Positions 41,968 through 50,312 of a stretch of DNA of 64,000 nucleotides are shown here, piece after piece. Each line of letters begins with the position of its first letter. Within the stretch, counting starts at the first letter, position 1. Position numbers and translations under genes: made by a program. The notes beneath the pieces are model-generated. The model had not been told where the DNA came from and searched no databases. It saw nothing but the letters and a program-made list of their open reading frames with translations. The stretch is from an uncultured Acetatifactor sp. (lineage in GTDB: Bacteria > Bacillota > Clostridia > Lachnospirales > Lachnospiraceae): the NCBI GenBank assembly GCA_910583845.1, contig CAJUAB010000001.1, forward strand, positions 124,001 through 188,000, written 5' to 3'.

Positions 41968-42867
41968 TTACATCCGCTCCACAGCCTCTCTCTCCCAGGC
42001 CTCCGCCTGTCTCAAGAGTTCCGCGATGGTCTGCCTGTTCTCATGAAACGAAAGATCCAGGGACTTCTTCCCCTCAAAGGCTTTCTGCCAGTTCTCATAA
42101 ACCGATTTATACAGCGCCGCCAGCTCCTGTGCGCCATGGTTTTCCAGGAACTTCCAGGCATACCATTTCAGCGGCGCATAAGTTCCCAGAAAATATTCCA
42201 TGTTCCAGGAACCGGCATCCTCGCCCTCCAGATGCCGGATCAGGGCCGGATAGGCATCCAGACCGCTGGCGTTATCGCACCATTCATTTCCCAGGAGATG
42301 ATTTTTAGCCGTTTTCAGCGCATCCCTCAGGATATCCTCCCGGTTCTTCTCTGCCCTCCCCTCAACGGTCAGCACATTCAGGATCGGAAGTTCCCTCTTA
42401 CCCAGCAGGGCATAGTCCATCATCTCCTCCTGGCCGGTGACGGGCAGCACCGCCAGACGCTGGGATTCATCGTCATAGCCGATGATCAGTCCCCACTCAC
42501 AGACACCTATATCCCAGCTCACAGCGGGAATCCCATTGTCTATGCTTTTCCGGATCAGCTCCATTGCCTCCAGACGCCGCTTTTCCTCCACATCCTCCTG
42601 CCCCCACATCCTCTCGATATAACTGCATCGTATGCCGCCGCTCTCCACACAGCTCTTCTGCAAATCAAACTGCCAGATACTGGTGGCGCTGGGGCACAGA
42701 TCCCGAGACACCCACATGCGGAACGCAAACCCGCTGGATGCCACAATCTCCTCCGCCCTCTCCGAAAAAGGACTGTTTTTCACGGCACAGCACAGTGCCT
42801 TCGCAAAAGAAAACAGATAGCCTGTGGAGTCAAAGACTCCGTCCCATGTTATGTTCAGTTTTTTCAT
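41968..42867 (-). CDS. BtrH N-terminal-like cysteine-peptidase-fold protein
   Basis: A 299-residue protein. The first part ('GVFDSTGYLFSFAKALCCAV') and the central 'GIPAVSWDIGVCEWGLIIGY' strand resemble the BtrH_N/papain-like fold, in which related proteins transfer acyl chains or cleave peptides, but the resemblance is modest. The remaining ~130 residues are helical. GGAAGAGG precedes the ATG. It lies 96 bases downstream of an AraC gene on the same strand and likely shares its transcript. Function unknown. Confidence 0.5.
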   Translation of the reverse strand: MKKLNITWDGVFDSTGYLFSFAKALCCAVKNSPFSERAEEIVASSGFAFRMWVSRDLCPSATSIWQFDLQKSCVESGGIRCSYIERMWGQEDVEEKRRLEAMELIRKSIDNGIPAVSWDIGVCEWGLIIGYDDESQRLAVLPVTGQEEMMDYALLGKRELPILNVLTVEGRAEKNREDILRDALKTAKNHLLGNEWCDNASGLDAYPALIRHLEGEDAGSWNMEYFLGTYAPLKWYAWKFLENHGAQELAALYKSVYENWQKAFEGKKSLDLSFHENRQTIAELLRQAEAWEREAVERM

Positions 42868-42963
42868 CCTATCCTCTTCCTCCTTCCTTCAATCGCCGCG
42901 GGATGGCCCTGTATCCTACTTCGCGCCCTCGCGGCTTTACCGACCGACGCAGAATCGCCGGAC

Positions 42964-43791
42964 TCATTTCTTTTCCAGGGGAATGTAAATCTCCTCCGAA
43001 AACAGTCTGCTCTTCTCACGGTAACGCTCAAATTCATACGCGTTTTTGCGCTTATACGCACTGTCCGGCAGCCATACGCCACTGATGTAATCCCATGTTT
43101 TGTGAATCTGGGTCACGAACATATTCTGAGTTGCCGCCGGAGTGCAGAAGATCGCATACAGACCGCCTGCAATGTTCAGCCTCATCGTTCCCTGAATGTC
43201 GCCCGCAGCATCCTCGGACGCAATGCCGACATAGTAGTCCAGCCTGTTTTTCTCACAATTCCAGCTGCTCACGCCGTAGTCCCACACCTCTCTGCCGCCG
43301 GATAACTTCTGAGACAACCCTCTTGCATTGTACTTATTCCAGAAATTAGGAACATAATCCTCATCACATTTGTACACTGTGAGCGTAAAAGGCTCAATCT
43401 CTCTGATCCGGGGAGTCAGGGAAAAAACATCTGCCTCAAAACGAAACCTTTCATACAGTTTCAGACTGTTCTGCGCGGCCCTGTATTCCGTGGGCAGAAT
43501 ATGATGTTCCATCTTAAAAGCCCTCACAAAGTTCTCCTTGGAGTTGAACCCATACCAAAACGCAATAGACGATATACTCCGATTTCCCTGCATCATTTCC
43601 CGGGAAATCTCTGAAATCCTTCTTTTCCGGATATAGTCCGCCGGAGTCAGACCCACTGCGTCCCGGAATATGCGCAGAAAATGATAGGGTGAATACCCGC
43701 TCATCCTGGCGCAGTCCGCAAGATTTATCTCGCAGTGCAGATTTTCCTCAATATAATCTATCACCTTTTCTATATGCTCCCGGTATTCCAT
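42964..43791 (-). CDS. AraC family regulator with GyrI-like effector domain
   Basis: A 275-residue regulator with the DNA-binding domain first: 'MEYREHIEKVIDYIEENLHC', 'LADCARMSGYSPYHFLRIFR' and 'SISSIAFWYGFNSKENFVRAF'. The C-terminal ~160 residues ('LYAIFCTPAATQNMFVTQIH', 'WDYISGVWLPDSAYKRKNA') form a GyrI/SOUL-like ligand-binding domain as in Rob and BmrR-type multidrug sensors. The start at 43791 follows GGGGAAC. It probably regulates itself and the BtrH-like gene downstream. Confidence 0.85.
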   Translation of the reverse strand: MEYREHIEKVIDYIEENLHCEINLADCARMSGYSPYHFLRIFRDAVGLTPADYIRKRRISEISREMMQGNRSISSIAFWYGFNSKENFVRAFKMEHHILPTEYRAAQNSLKLYERFRFEADVFSLTPRIREIEPFTLTVYKCDEDYVPNFWNKYNARGLSQKLSGGREVWDYGVSSWNCEKNRLDYYVGIASEDAAGDIQGTMRLNIAGGLYAIFCTPAATQNMFVTQIHKTWDYISGVWLPDSAYKRKNAYEFERYREKSRLFSEEIYIPLEKK

Positions 43792-43965
43792 TTTGTTCCC
43801 CACAGATCGCAGACTTAAGTTTGCAGGTATAGTATATAGGATTTTGTGCCCTTACAATTGATAAAAATTGCGAAATTCGCGAGTCTTCTGTCGCTCTGAC
43901 AGAATATGCAGCGATATAAAAAGTATCCGGTATCAACCCGCAGAGTCAATACCGAATACTGCCCG

Positions 43966-46638
43966 CTATTTCTGAAAAACAATTTCTTTGTTCAGTAATT
44001 TGCGCAGCTCATCTGCTATGTCATCCTTAACTCTGTTGATTTCATCATATTTCCGGGAAATCGAAATCTGCTCGTCGATATCATATTCCCCGTTTTCATC
44101 GACTGGAATATATACACAGATATCCTTCAATTTATATTTGGTCGCTTTGTTGGAAAAAGAATATTCCTCCTTAAGAGAGACAGCCTGAATGCATTTCGCC
44201 AAAAAATCATAGCTTATTTTGTCTCTATATTCATCATATAAGACCAAGGGCAAAACCTTCTCTGAAAGAGTAAATCTTCCCTGCCTGTAAAATACATAGC
44301 CGCTTGCACCGTCTTTATTATACGTCAGACAATTCTCAAAATACCTGATGCCCTCCAGATTGTCTTCCATATACCCGTAGGAAACCTCATCCTTATACTT
44401 CGAGGCGCCATACACCGGTATATTCCCGGGATGACTGTTGACAAACTTTTTTGTCAGACCGCTGTTTGTCGTTATAGAGAAATCAATAATTTTTGTCAGA
44501 GGAACCTCCTCATAATCATTTCGCTTTGTTCTGTTCCCAGGTTCCCGGCCGCAAACGGCCTTTACCTTCTGCTTGCAATCAGACATCACCTTTATCGCGT
44601 CCTCGATGGCATTCTCCAGATCCTCCGCATCCAATAGATCCACCGGGTCTTTTACACCCATTGCGACCTTTTCATCATCTGACCACCAGTTTTCTATAAT
44701 CCAGCTTTTATGGTTTTCAAAACATTTGACAGAAATCGCCTTAAATCGAATATCCTGAGAAAAATATGTTTTAAAAGGCTCCTGCATCTCGAACTTATTG
44801 GGAAGATTCTTAAAATAATTGTATTTACAAACTGACTCATGCAGATCATTCTGATCTGGTTCGTCAAATCGGTCTTTATCGAGCGTTTCCCCTATTGAAC
44901 TGCATATATAACAAAATACCGGATAATTCTGTTCCACATTCTGTTCTATTTCCCGCAGACTCTTCTTCTTGACCGTCAAGATATAGGTCTTTTTGGATGT
45001 ATTAAAAAATGTGTTTCTCGGCAGGGATATTATGCTCTCAATACAGCACATTCTTTTCAATTCCCGTTTTAAATTTTTATTGTTTATATTGGAAAACAGA
45101 CCGTCCGGCAAAACTATATTTGCAATCCCTCCATAAGCCAGGGACCTTACAATCCATTCCAGAAAAAGCGCTTCAATTCCAACTCCGTTCCATGTATATT
45201 GTCCGGTGCGTTTTGCCTCATCTGTCAGCAGTTTTTCCTGGTAATAGGGCGGATTTGCAAAGATGACATCATATGTATTTTGTTCTACACCTTCCAGCGT
45301 TCCCAGCAGGGTTTTACTCAACTGAAAAGTTCCGTTTAACAATTGCTTTGACAGCTGCTGAACTTGAGCCGCATTATTATTCTCGGTAAACAATTTTGAA
45401 AAATAGATAAGCATATTGGCTTTTGCTAAAATAATCGTAATATCGTCATTTTCAGCCATCATTTTGTCGTATCCGAAAATTTGTACTTTCTGTACTAATT
45501 TTCCATTTTCGTCCACATAAAAGAAATCATCGAAATTATCTTCTACTGCTTCTAATAGAAATTTTCCCACACCGCAGGCCGGGTCACATATTCTCATTCC
45601 TTCTTTTATGTCAACCATGTTTACCATTTCCTGAACTACTTTTAATGGTGTAAAAAACTGACCCATATTGGTTCGTTCGTCACTGTTCTTCATAAAAGTC
45701 TCAAACAGCTTCGATTTAAAGTCCCGGCTGATGTTTATAAATTTTCCATTCTCCAATTCATATTTTTTGAACTCGACTATCACTTGTCTGAAAACCGTAT
45801 CTGTATTATCAACGCTGACATAATTATTCAGGGAATCTCTTTCCACATGAAATACCTGCCCATTTATTATGCCGGTTCCGTCCTCGCCTTCCGGACACAA
45901 CATTTTCATCGTTTCACGAGGTCCGTCTATATATTTCCCCAATACCGTTGCATCGTCCGTTTCATGGTCCAGGTATAAGCTGTAAATGTACTGAAAGGAA
46001 TTCTCTTTTGTCAATATATTTATATCAGATAAGTATTTGAACAAAAAAACTTCTACAAAAGTATACAGACACTTCTTTGCGGAAGCAAAGGTCAAATGCT
46101 TCAGAATTTTGTTTGTTTTTTCCGCAAGCTCCTTCGGGTCCAGGTATTCCTTTTGAAGGATCTGATTATTGCTTTGATCAATAGATAACAGGATCTCATT
46201 GATCAACGAGACCAGTTTTTTAGCATTTTCTTTTGGTTTGACCGGCATCTCAACGGGATGGCCGTCAACATTCCGTATTCTCTCTTTCGTCAAGGGATTG
46301 ATCCAAATAAATCTTTCTCCGTCAGATACAACATAGATTTTGGCTCTCAGTTCTCTCGCAACATCTATTTCCTGTTCAACAGCCTGTAAAATGCCTTTTT
46401 CCGAGTTCAATCTCTGCGGCATCTTTTGTTCCTGATATATGATTATCTGCCTCATTTTATTAAGGATTAAAACATCCGGCTTTTTTGCGGAATTTTTCTT
46501 ACTGATTTTCGTATTCCATATTACTTTGTTTCTAATAAGGTCATTTATAGTAGTGTTGCCCAAACTCAAACACTCATACTTATCTAAAATACTCACAGAT
46601 TCCGCATATAACGCATTTTGAATTGTCTGCTCAGACAT
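43966..46638 (-). CDS. single-chain restriction-modification N6-adenine methylase (type IIG/HsdM-like)
   Basis: An 890-residue enzyme. Residues 1-135 contain a PD-(D/E)xK nuclease pattern: Pro54-Asp55 in 'KKPDVLILN' and Glu70-x-Lys72 in 'IIYQEQK'. The methylase has 'GQFFTP' (325-330), motif I 'DPACGVGKFL' (351-360) and catalytic 'NPPY' (461-464). Residues about 690-890 resemble an HsdS target-recognition domain ('PLTKIIDFSITTNSG', 'IPVYGASKY'). One polypeptide therefore could cut, modify and recognise DNA. The DNA is clearly more AT-rich than its neighbours, suggesting transfer. The promoter carries a LexA-like box. Confidence 0.82.
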   Translation of the reverse strand: MSEQTIQNALYAESVSILDKYECLSLGNTTINDLIRNKVIWNTKISKKNSAKKPDVLILNKMRQIIIYQEQKMPQRLNSEKGILQAVEQEIDVARELRAKIYVVSDGERFIWINPLTKERIRNVDGHPVEMPVKPKENAKKLVSLINEILLSIDQSNNQILQKEYLDPKELAEKTNKILKHLTFASAKKCLYTFVEVFLFKYLSDINILTKENSFQYIYSLYLDHETDDATVLGKYIDGPRETMKMLCPEGEDGTGIINGQVFHVERDSLNNYVSVDNTDTVFRQVIVEFKKYELENGKFINISRDFKSKLFETFMKNSDERTNMGQFFTPLKVVQEMVNMVDIKEGMRICDPACGVGKFLLEAVEDNFDDFFYVDENGKLVQKVQIFGYDKMMAENDDITIILAKANMLIYFSKLFTENNNAAQVQQLSKQLLNGTFQLSKTLLGTLEGVEQNTYDVIFANPPYYQEKLLTDEAKRTGQYTWNGVGIEALFLEWIVRSLAYGGIANIVLPDGLFSNINNKNLKRELKRMCCIESIISLPRNTFFNTSKKTYILTVKKKSLREIEQNVEQNYPVFCYICSSIGETLDKDRFDEPDQNDLHESVCKYNYFKNLPNKFEMQEPFKTYFSQDIRFKAISVKCFENHKSWIIENWWSDDEKVAMGVKDPVDLLDAEDLENAIEDAIKVMSDCKQKVKAVCGREPGNRTKRNDYEEVPLTKIIDFSITTNSGLTKKFVNSHPGNIPVYGASKYKDEVSYGYMEDNLEGIRYFENCLTYNKDGASGYVFYRQGRFTLSEKVLPLVLYDEYRDKISYDFLAKCIQAVSLKEEYSFSNKATKYKLKDICVYIPVDENGEYDIDEQISISRKYDEINRVKDDIADELRKLLNKEIVFQK

Positions 46639-46661
46639 CGCCGCATCCCCTTTTTTGTCCA

Positions 46662-46673
46662 GAACGTTTGTTC
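46662..46673. promoter_or_regulatory. LexA-type SOS box
   Basis: On the minus strand GAACAAACGTTC fits the Gram-positive LexA consensus GAACRNRYGTTC exactly. It lies five bases downstream of the -10 box of the restriction-modification gene, where a bound repressor would block transcription. Confidence 0.6.
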
Positions 46674-46677
46674 TATT

Positions 46678-46706
46678 ATTCTAACACATTATCCCTATTT
46701 TGGCAA
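46678..46706 (-). promoter_or_regulatory. promoter of the restriction-modification gene
   Basis: TTGCCA (rc of 46701-46706), 17 bases, TAGAAT (rc of 46678-46683). The remaining sequence to 46862 contains small hairpins but no gene. Confidence 0.65.
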
Positions 46707-46862
46707 GTCCCAATTTGCTCACACAAAAAAGCTGATTTTCATAGTCCTGATTTTCACAATCAGATGACTCGAAACCAGCTAAAGAATCCGTTTTTTTCGC
46801 TGCTATAAGAAAAACTGCTTATGACAAAAGAATGCCGGGCACCCGAGCGGGCCAGAGCTGAC

Positions 46863-47939
46863 TTAGTTTTCTCCCATCTTCACCAGTTTGGCCGCCTGGT
46901 CCGCCGCAATGCAGGCGTCAAGAATTTCCTGTATATCCCCGTTCATCACCTTATCCAGTTTATAGATTGTCAGACCGATCCGATGGTCCGTCACCCGCCC
47001 CTGGGGAAAATTGTAGGTACGGATCTTCTCGGAGCGGTCCCCTGTGCCGATCTGGCTGCGGCGCAGCTGTGCCTCCTCATCATGGCGCTGCTGCTGCTCG
47101 ATATCATAGAGTTTGGATTTCAGCAGGGCAAAGGCTTTGGCCTTGTTCTGAATCTGGCTTTTCTCCGTCTGACTGTACACCACGATGCCCGTAGGATAAT
47201 GGGTCAGACGCACCGCCGAGTCCGTGGTATTCACGCACTGGCCGCCGTTGCCGGAGGCTCTCATGACATCTATCCGGATATCCTTTTCATCAATAACAAT
47301 ATCAATATCCTCATCCACCTCAGGCATCACCGCCACACTGGCTGTGGAAGTATGGATGCGTCCCCCGCTCTCGGTCTCCGGCACCCTCTGCACCCGGTGT
47401 ACGCCGCTCTCATACTTCATGACAGAGTATGCCCCCTGTCCGATCACGGTAAACTGCACCTCTTTCATACCGCCGATGCCGATTTCATCCACATTCATCA
47501 GCTCCACCTTCCAGCGGCGTCCCTCCGCATAGTGTACATACATGCGGTAAAGCTCCGCGGCAAACAGAGCTGCCTCATCCCCGCCCGCGCCGGCCCGGAT
47601 CTCGACAATAACATTTTTCTCATCGTTGGGGTCCTTGGGAAGCAGCAGAATCTTAAGTTCCTGTTCCAGTTCCTCCACCCGCTTCCTGCTGTCGCTTAAG
47701 GTCTCCTTGATCATCTCCCGCATTTCTTCGTCGGACTCTTCCTCCAGCATGGCCAGGGAATCCTCGATATCCTGCCTGCACTTCTTATATTCCGTATAGG
47801 CTTCCACAATGGGAGTCAGGTCGCTCTGTTCCTTCATCAGCTTGCGGAATCTCTCCTGATTGTTGGTCACGGTGGGCTCGTGCAGTTCCCCCATGATCTC
47901 CTCGAACCGGATCAACAGATCCTCCAATTTATCAAACAT
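46863..47939 (-). CDS. prfA: peptide chain release factor 1
   Basis: A 358-residue release factor that terminates translation at UAA and UAG. The GGQ catalytic motif is in 'ASGNGGQCVNTTDSAVR'. The codon-recognition tripeptide of the PxT type is in 'QRVPETESGGRIHTS'. The residue after GGQ is Cys here rather than the more usual His. The ATG at 47939 follows AAAAGGAT. It directly follows prmC, whose product methylates this GGQ glutamine. The gene order is conserved in Clostridia. Confidence 0.95.
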   Translation of the reverse strand: MFDKLEDLLIRFEEIMGELHEPTVTNNQERFRKLMKEQSDLTPIVEAYTEYKKCRQDIEDSLAMLEEESDEEMREMIKETLSDSRKRVEELEQELKILLLPKDPNDEKNVIVEIRAGAGGDEAALFAAELYRMYVHYAEGRRWKVELMNVDEIGIGGMKEVQFTVIGQGAYSVMKYESGVHRVQRVPETESGGRIHTSTASVAVMPEVDEDIDIVIDEKDIRIDVMRASGNGGQCVNTTDSAVRLTHYPTGIVVYSQTEKSQIQNKAKAFALLKSKLYDIEQQQRHDEEAQLRRSQIGTGDRSEKIRTYNFPQGRVTDHRIGLTIYKLDKVMNGDIQEILDACIAADQAAKLVKMGEN

Positions 47940-47980
47940 ATCCTTTTCCCTCTCTATTTGAAGATCCATTGATCTCCCGC

Positions 47981-48832
47981 TCAGACTCTAATAGGCCAAT
48001 ACCCGCACACAACCCGGTCCAGCCCCCCGTAGTCCTGCACCACATTGACTTCCCGGAAGCCTCGCTGAAGGAGCAACTCCTGCACCGCGTCCCCCTGATC
48101 ACAACCGATCTCCAGGTATAATCTCCCGCCGCCGTTCAGATACCCGGGACCCTCCTCCGCGATACGCCGGTAAAAATCCAGTCCGTCTTCGCCGCCGTCC
48201 AGGGCCCGCCTGGGTTCATGATCCCTCACCTCCGGCATCAGCGTCCTGATCTCCGCCTGCCGGATATAAGGCGGATTGGACACTATGATGTCATATTTCC
48301 CTTCCACCCGTTCAAAGAGGTCACTTTCCAGGAAAACATATTCCTTCCCGGCCCCCAGCAGCGAAGCGCCATTGCGCCGGGCCACCTCCAGTGCCTCCCG
48401 GGAAATATCCGTCCCCACTCCCTGACAGTAGTTGCTGTAATGTAACAGACTGATCAGGATGCAGCCGCTGCCTGTACACAGATCCAGCACCCTCATGCCG
48501 TCCTGCAGTTCCCGCAGTACCTCCTCCACCAGGATCTCCGTGTCCTGCCGGGGCACCAGCACATGCTCGTTCACCTGGAACTCCAGCCCCATAAATGCCT
48601 GACAGCCCGTAATCTGTTGCAGGGGAACGCGCCGACTGCGCCGGGCAATGGCGTCTTCGTAGGCCAGACGCTCCTGTTCGCTCACCTCCCGGTCCCCATG
48701 AACCAGCAGCGTATTGCGGTCCGTTCCGCAGACATGCTCAAGCAGCAGCCGGGCATCCAAAGCCGCCTCCTCTATATCCGCCTCCAGCAGTCTGCCCCAT
48801 CCATACTCATAACAGTCCTTATATCTATCCAT
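47981..48832 (-). CDS. prmC: release factor glutamine methyltransferase
   Basis: A 283-residue SAM-dependent N5-glutamine methyltransferase that modifies the GGQ motif of release factors. It has an N-terminal helical domain, motif I 'VLDLCTGSGCILISLL', and the diagnostic 'DIIVSNPPYI' motif that binds the glutamine. The ATG at 48832 is chosen (GGAAGAGAG upstream); in-frame ATGs further upstream are less convincing. It is in operon with prfA. Confidence 0.93.
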   Translation of the reverse strand: MDRYKDCYEYGWGRLLEADIEEAALDARLLLEHVCGTDRNTLLVHGDREVSEQERLAYEDAIARRSRRVPLQQITGCQAFMGLEFQVNEHVLVPRQDTEILVEEVLRELQDGMRVLDLCTGSGCILISLLHYSNYCQGVGTDISREALEVARRNGASLLGAGKEYVFLESDLFERVEGKYDIIVSNPPYIRQAEIRTLMPEVRDHEPRRALDGGEDGLDFYRRIAEEGPGYLNGGGRLYLEIGCDQGDAVQELLLQRGFREVNVVQDYGGLDRVVCGYWPIRV

Positions 48833-48853
48833 CCTGCTCTCTTCCCGCGTCAT

Positions 48854-48885
48854 GGGAGCGATTGATCTGATTGACAATCGCTCCC
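48854..48885. other. stem-loop between DUF1385 gene and prmC
   Basis: GGGAGCGATTG (48854-48864) and CAATCGCTCCC (48875-48885) form a perfect 11-bp stem with a 10-base loop and no T-run. It could process or attenuate the polycistronic message. Confidence 0.5.
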
Positions 48886-48900
48886 GGCCGGGCCTCCGTT

Positions 48901-49917
48901 CTAACCGTTATCCCGCTGACCGGCCTGCGCGGACTCCTGAAGGTCCTCATCCTGCCGGTTTTCCTCCTGCTCTTCCACATAGCCGAACTTCTCGTTCAGA
49001 AATGTCTTCCAGTCAAATACCGCCTCCACAGCCGCTATAGCCACCTGGATCATCTGCTCATCCGGCTCTCTGGTTGTCAGCTTCTGCACCAGCATCCCCG
49101 GCGCGGACAGTATTCTCACCAGTATATTGTTGCTGCGTCCGGCCAGCCGGATGATCTCATAGGAAATCCCGGCCACCACGGGGATCAGCAGAATCCGCAA
49201 TACCACCTTTTCCAGCGTGTTGTCCACCCGGATAAAGAAAAACAGGACGATGCTGACAATAAACACAAAGAAAAGAAAGCTGGTGCCGCAGCGCCTGTGC
49301 TGGCGGGAACAGCGCTTTACATTGCGCACTGTCAGCGGCCGGCCGTGCTCAATACAATTGATACATTTATGCTCCGCTCCATGGTACATAAACAGCCTGC
49401 GGATATCCTTCATCAGGCTGATTGCCAATATATACAGAATAAAGATGACAATCCGGATTGCTCCCTCAATAATAGCCATCAATGACGCATTGCGGATATA
49501 TCCCTTCAACAGCCCTGAAAGGAAGTAGGGTAATACAATAAAAATCCCCACTGCGGCCGCCACGGAGAGAATCGTCACAAAAGTGGTCAGCACTTTCTCC
49601 GCGTTGCCTCCGGAGACATGATCCAGCGCCTTGTCCAGCCCGGACTCCTCCTCATCCTCCTCATAAAACCCAGCGGAATAGTTCAGGCACCTGGTGCCCA
49701 GTATCATAGAGTCCACAAAGTTGAATACCCCCCTGATCAAGGGAACTTTTTTCAGTCCGCTGCCTGCCAGCACCCCAGGGTAATTCTCCACGTCAAAATC
49801 AATCCCGCCGTCAGGCTTACGCACCGCCACCGCGTATTTATCCCCGTTTTTCATCATAACGCCTTCCAGAACGGCCTGTCCGCCGATCCCGGAATAGCAG
49901 CCTTTTCGCTTTGCCAT
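48901..49917 (-). CDS. DUF1385 (YqhQ-like) membrane protein
   Basis: A 338-residue protein with the conserved start 'CYSGIGGQAVLEGVMMKNGD', several hydrophobic segments in the middle (about residues 110-185 and 215-260) and the motif 'YHGAEHKCINCIEHG' with conserved His, Glu and Cys, possibly a metal site. Function is unknown. The family is consistently found between rpmE and prmC in Clostridia, as here. The ATG at 49917 follows GAGG. Confidence 0.88.
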   Translation of the reverse strand: MAKRKGCYSGIGGQAVLEGVMMKNGDKYAVAVRKPDGGIDFDVENYPGVLAGSGLKKVPLIRGVFNFVDSMILGTRCLNYSAGFYEEDEEESGLDKALDHVSGGNAEKVLTTFVTILSVAAAVGIFIVLPYFLSGLLKGYIRNASLMAIIEGAIRIVIFILYILAISLMKDIRRLFMYHGAEHKCINCIEHGRPLTVRNVKRCSRQHRRCGTSFLFFVFIVSIVLFFFIRVDNTLEKVVLRILLIPVVAGISYEIIRLAGRSNNILVRILSAPGMLVQKLTTREPDEQMIQVAIAAVEAVFDWKTFLNEKFGYVEEQEENRQDEDLQESAQAGQRDNG

Positions 49918-49950
49918 AAAAATGAACCTCACTGCCTGTAAAGAGTAAGA

Positions 49951-49980
49951 AAGGTTGAGATAGTGGATACCTCAACCCTT
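49951..49980 (-). terminator. terminator after rpmE
   Basis: GGTTGAG (49953-49959) and CTCAACC (49971-49977) pair, with flanking A-T bases; on the minus strand TTTCTT follows. Confidence 0.5.
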
Positions 49981-49989
49981 CGAAACTTC

Positions 49990-50196
49990 CTATTTGCTTG
50001 TAACGCCGTACTTCTTATTGAACTTGTCAATACGTCCGTCGGCTCTTGCCGATTTCTGCTGGCCGGTGTAGAATGAATGGCATTTGGAGCAGACTTCTAC
50101 GTGCAGCTCAGGCTTGGTGGAACCGGTAACAAATGTGTTGCCACAGTTACAGGTCACAGTTGCTTGATAGTACTGGGGATGAATTCCTTCTTTCAT
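49990..50196 (-). CDS. rpmE: 50S ribosomal protein L31
   Basis: A 68-residue L31. It starts 'MKEGIHPQYYQATVTCNCGN' and has 'VEVCSKCHSFYTGQQ', giving the CxC and CxxC cysteines of the zinc-binding (C+) form. 'GRIDKFNKKYG' is conserved. AGAGGTGAG precedes the ATG. It lies between rho and DUF1385. Confidence 0.96.
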   Translation of the reverse strand: MKEGIHPQYYQATVTCNCGNTFVTGSTKPELHVEVCSKCHSFYTGQQKSARADGRIDKFNKKYGVTSK

Positions 50197-50312
50197 GCTT
50201 CTCACCTCTCTATATCATTCCATATTATTCTTTGTTCTCATCCGCACTGCTTATGCAACCACAAACAGCGTTATTAATATACCATGAGTTTCCTCAGAAT
50301 GCAATAGGTTTT

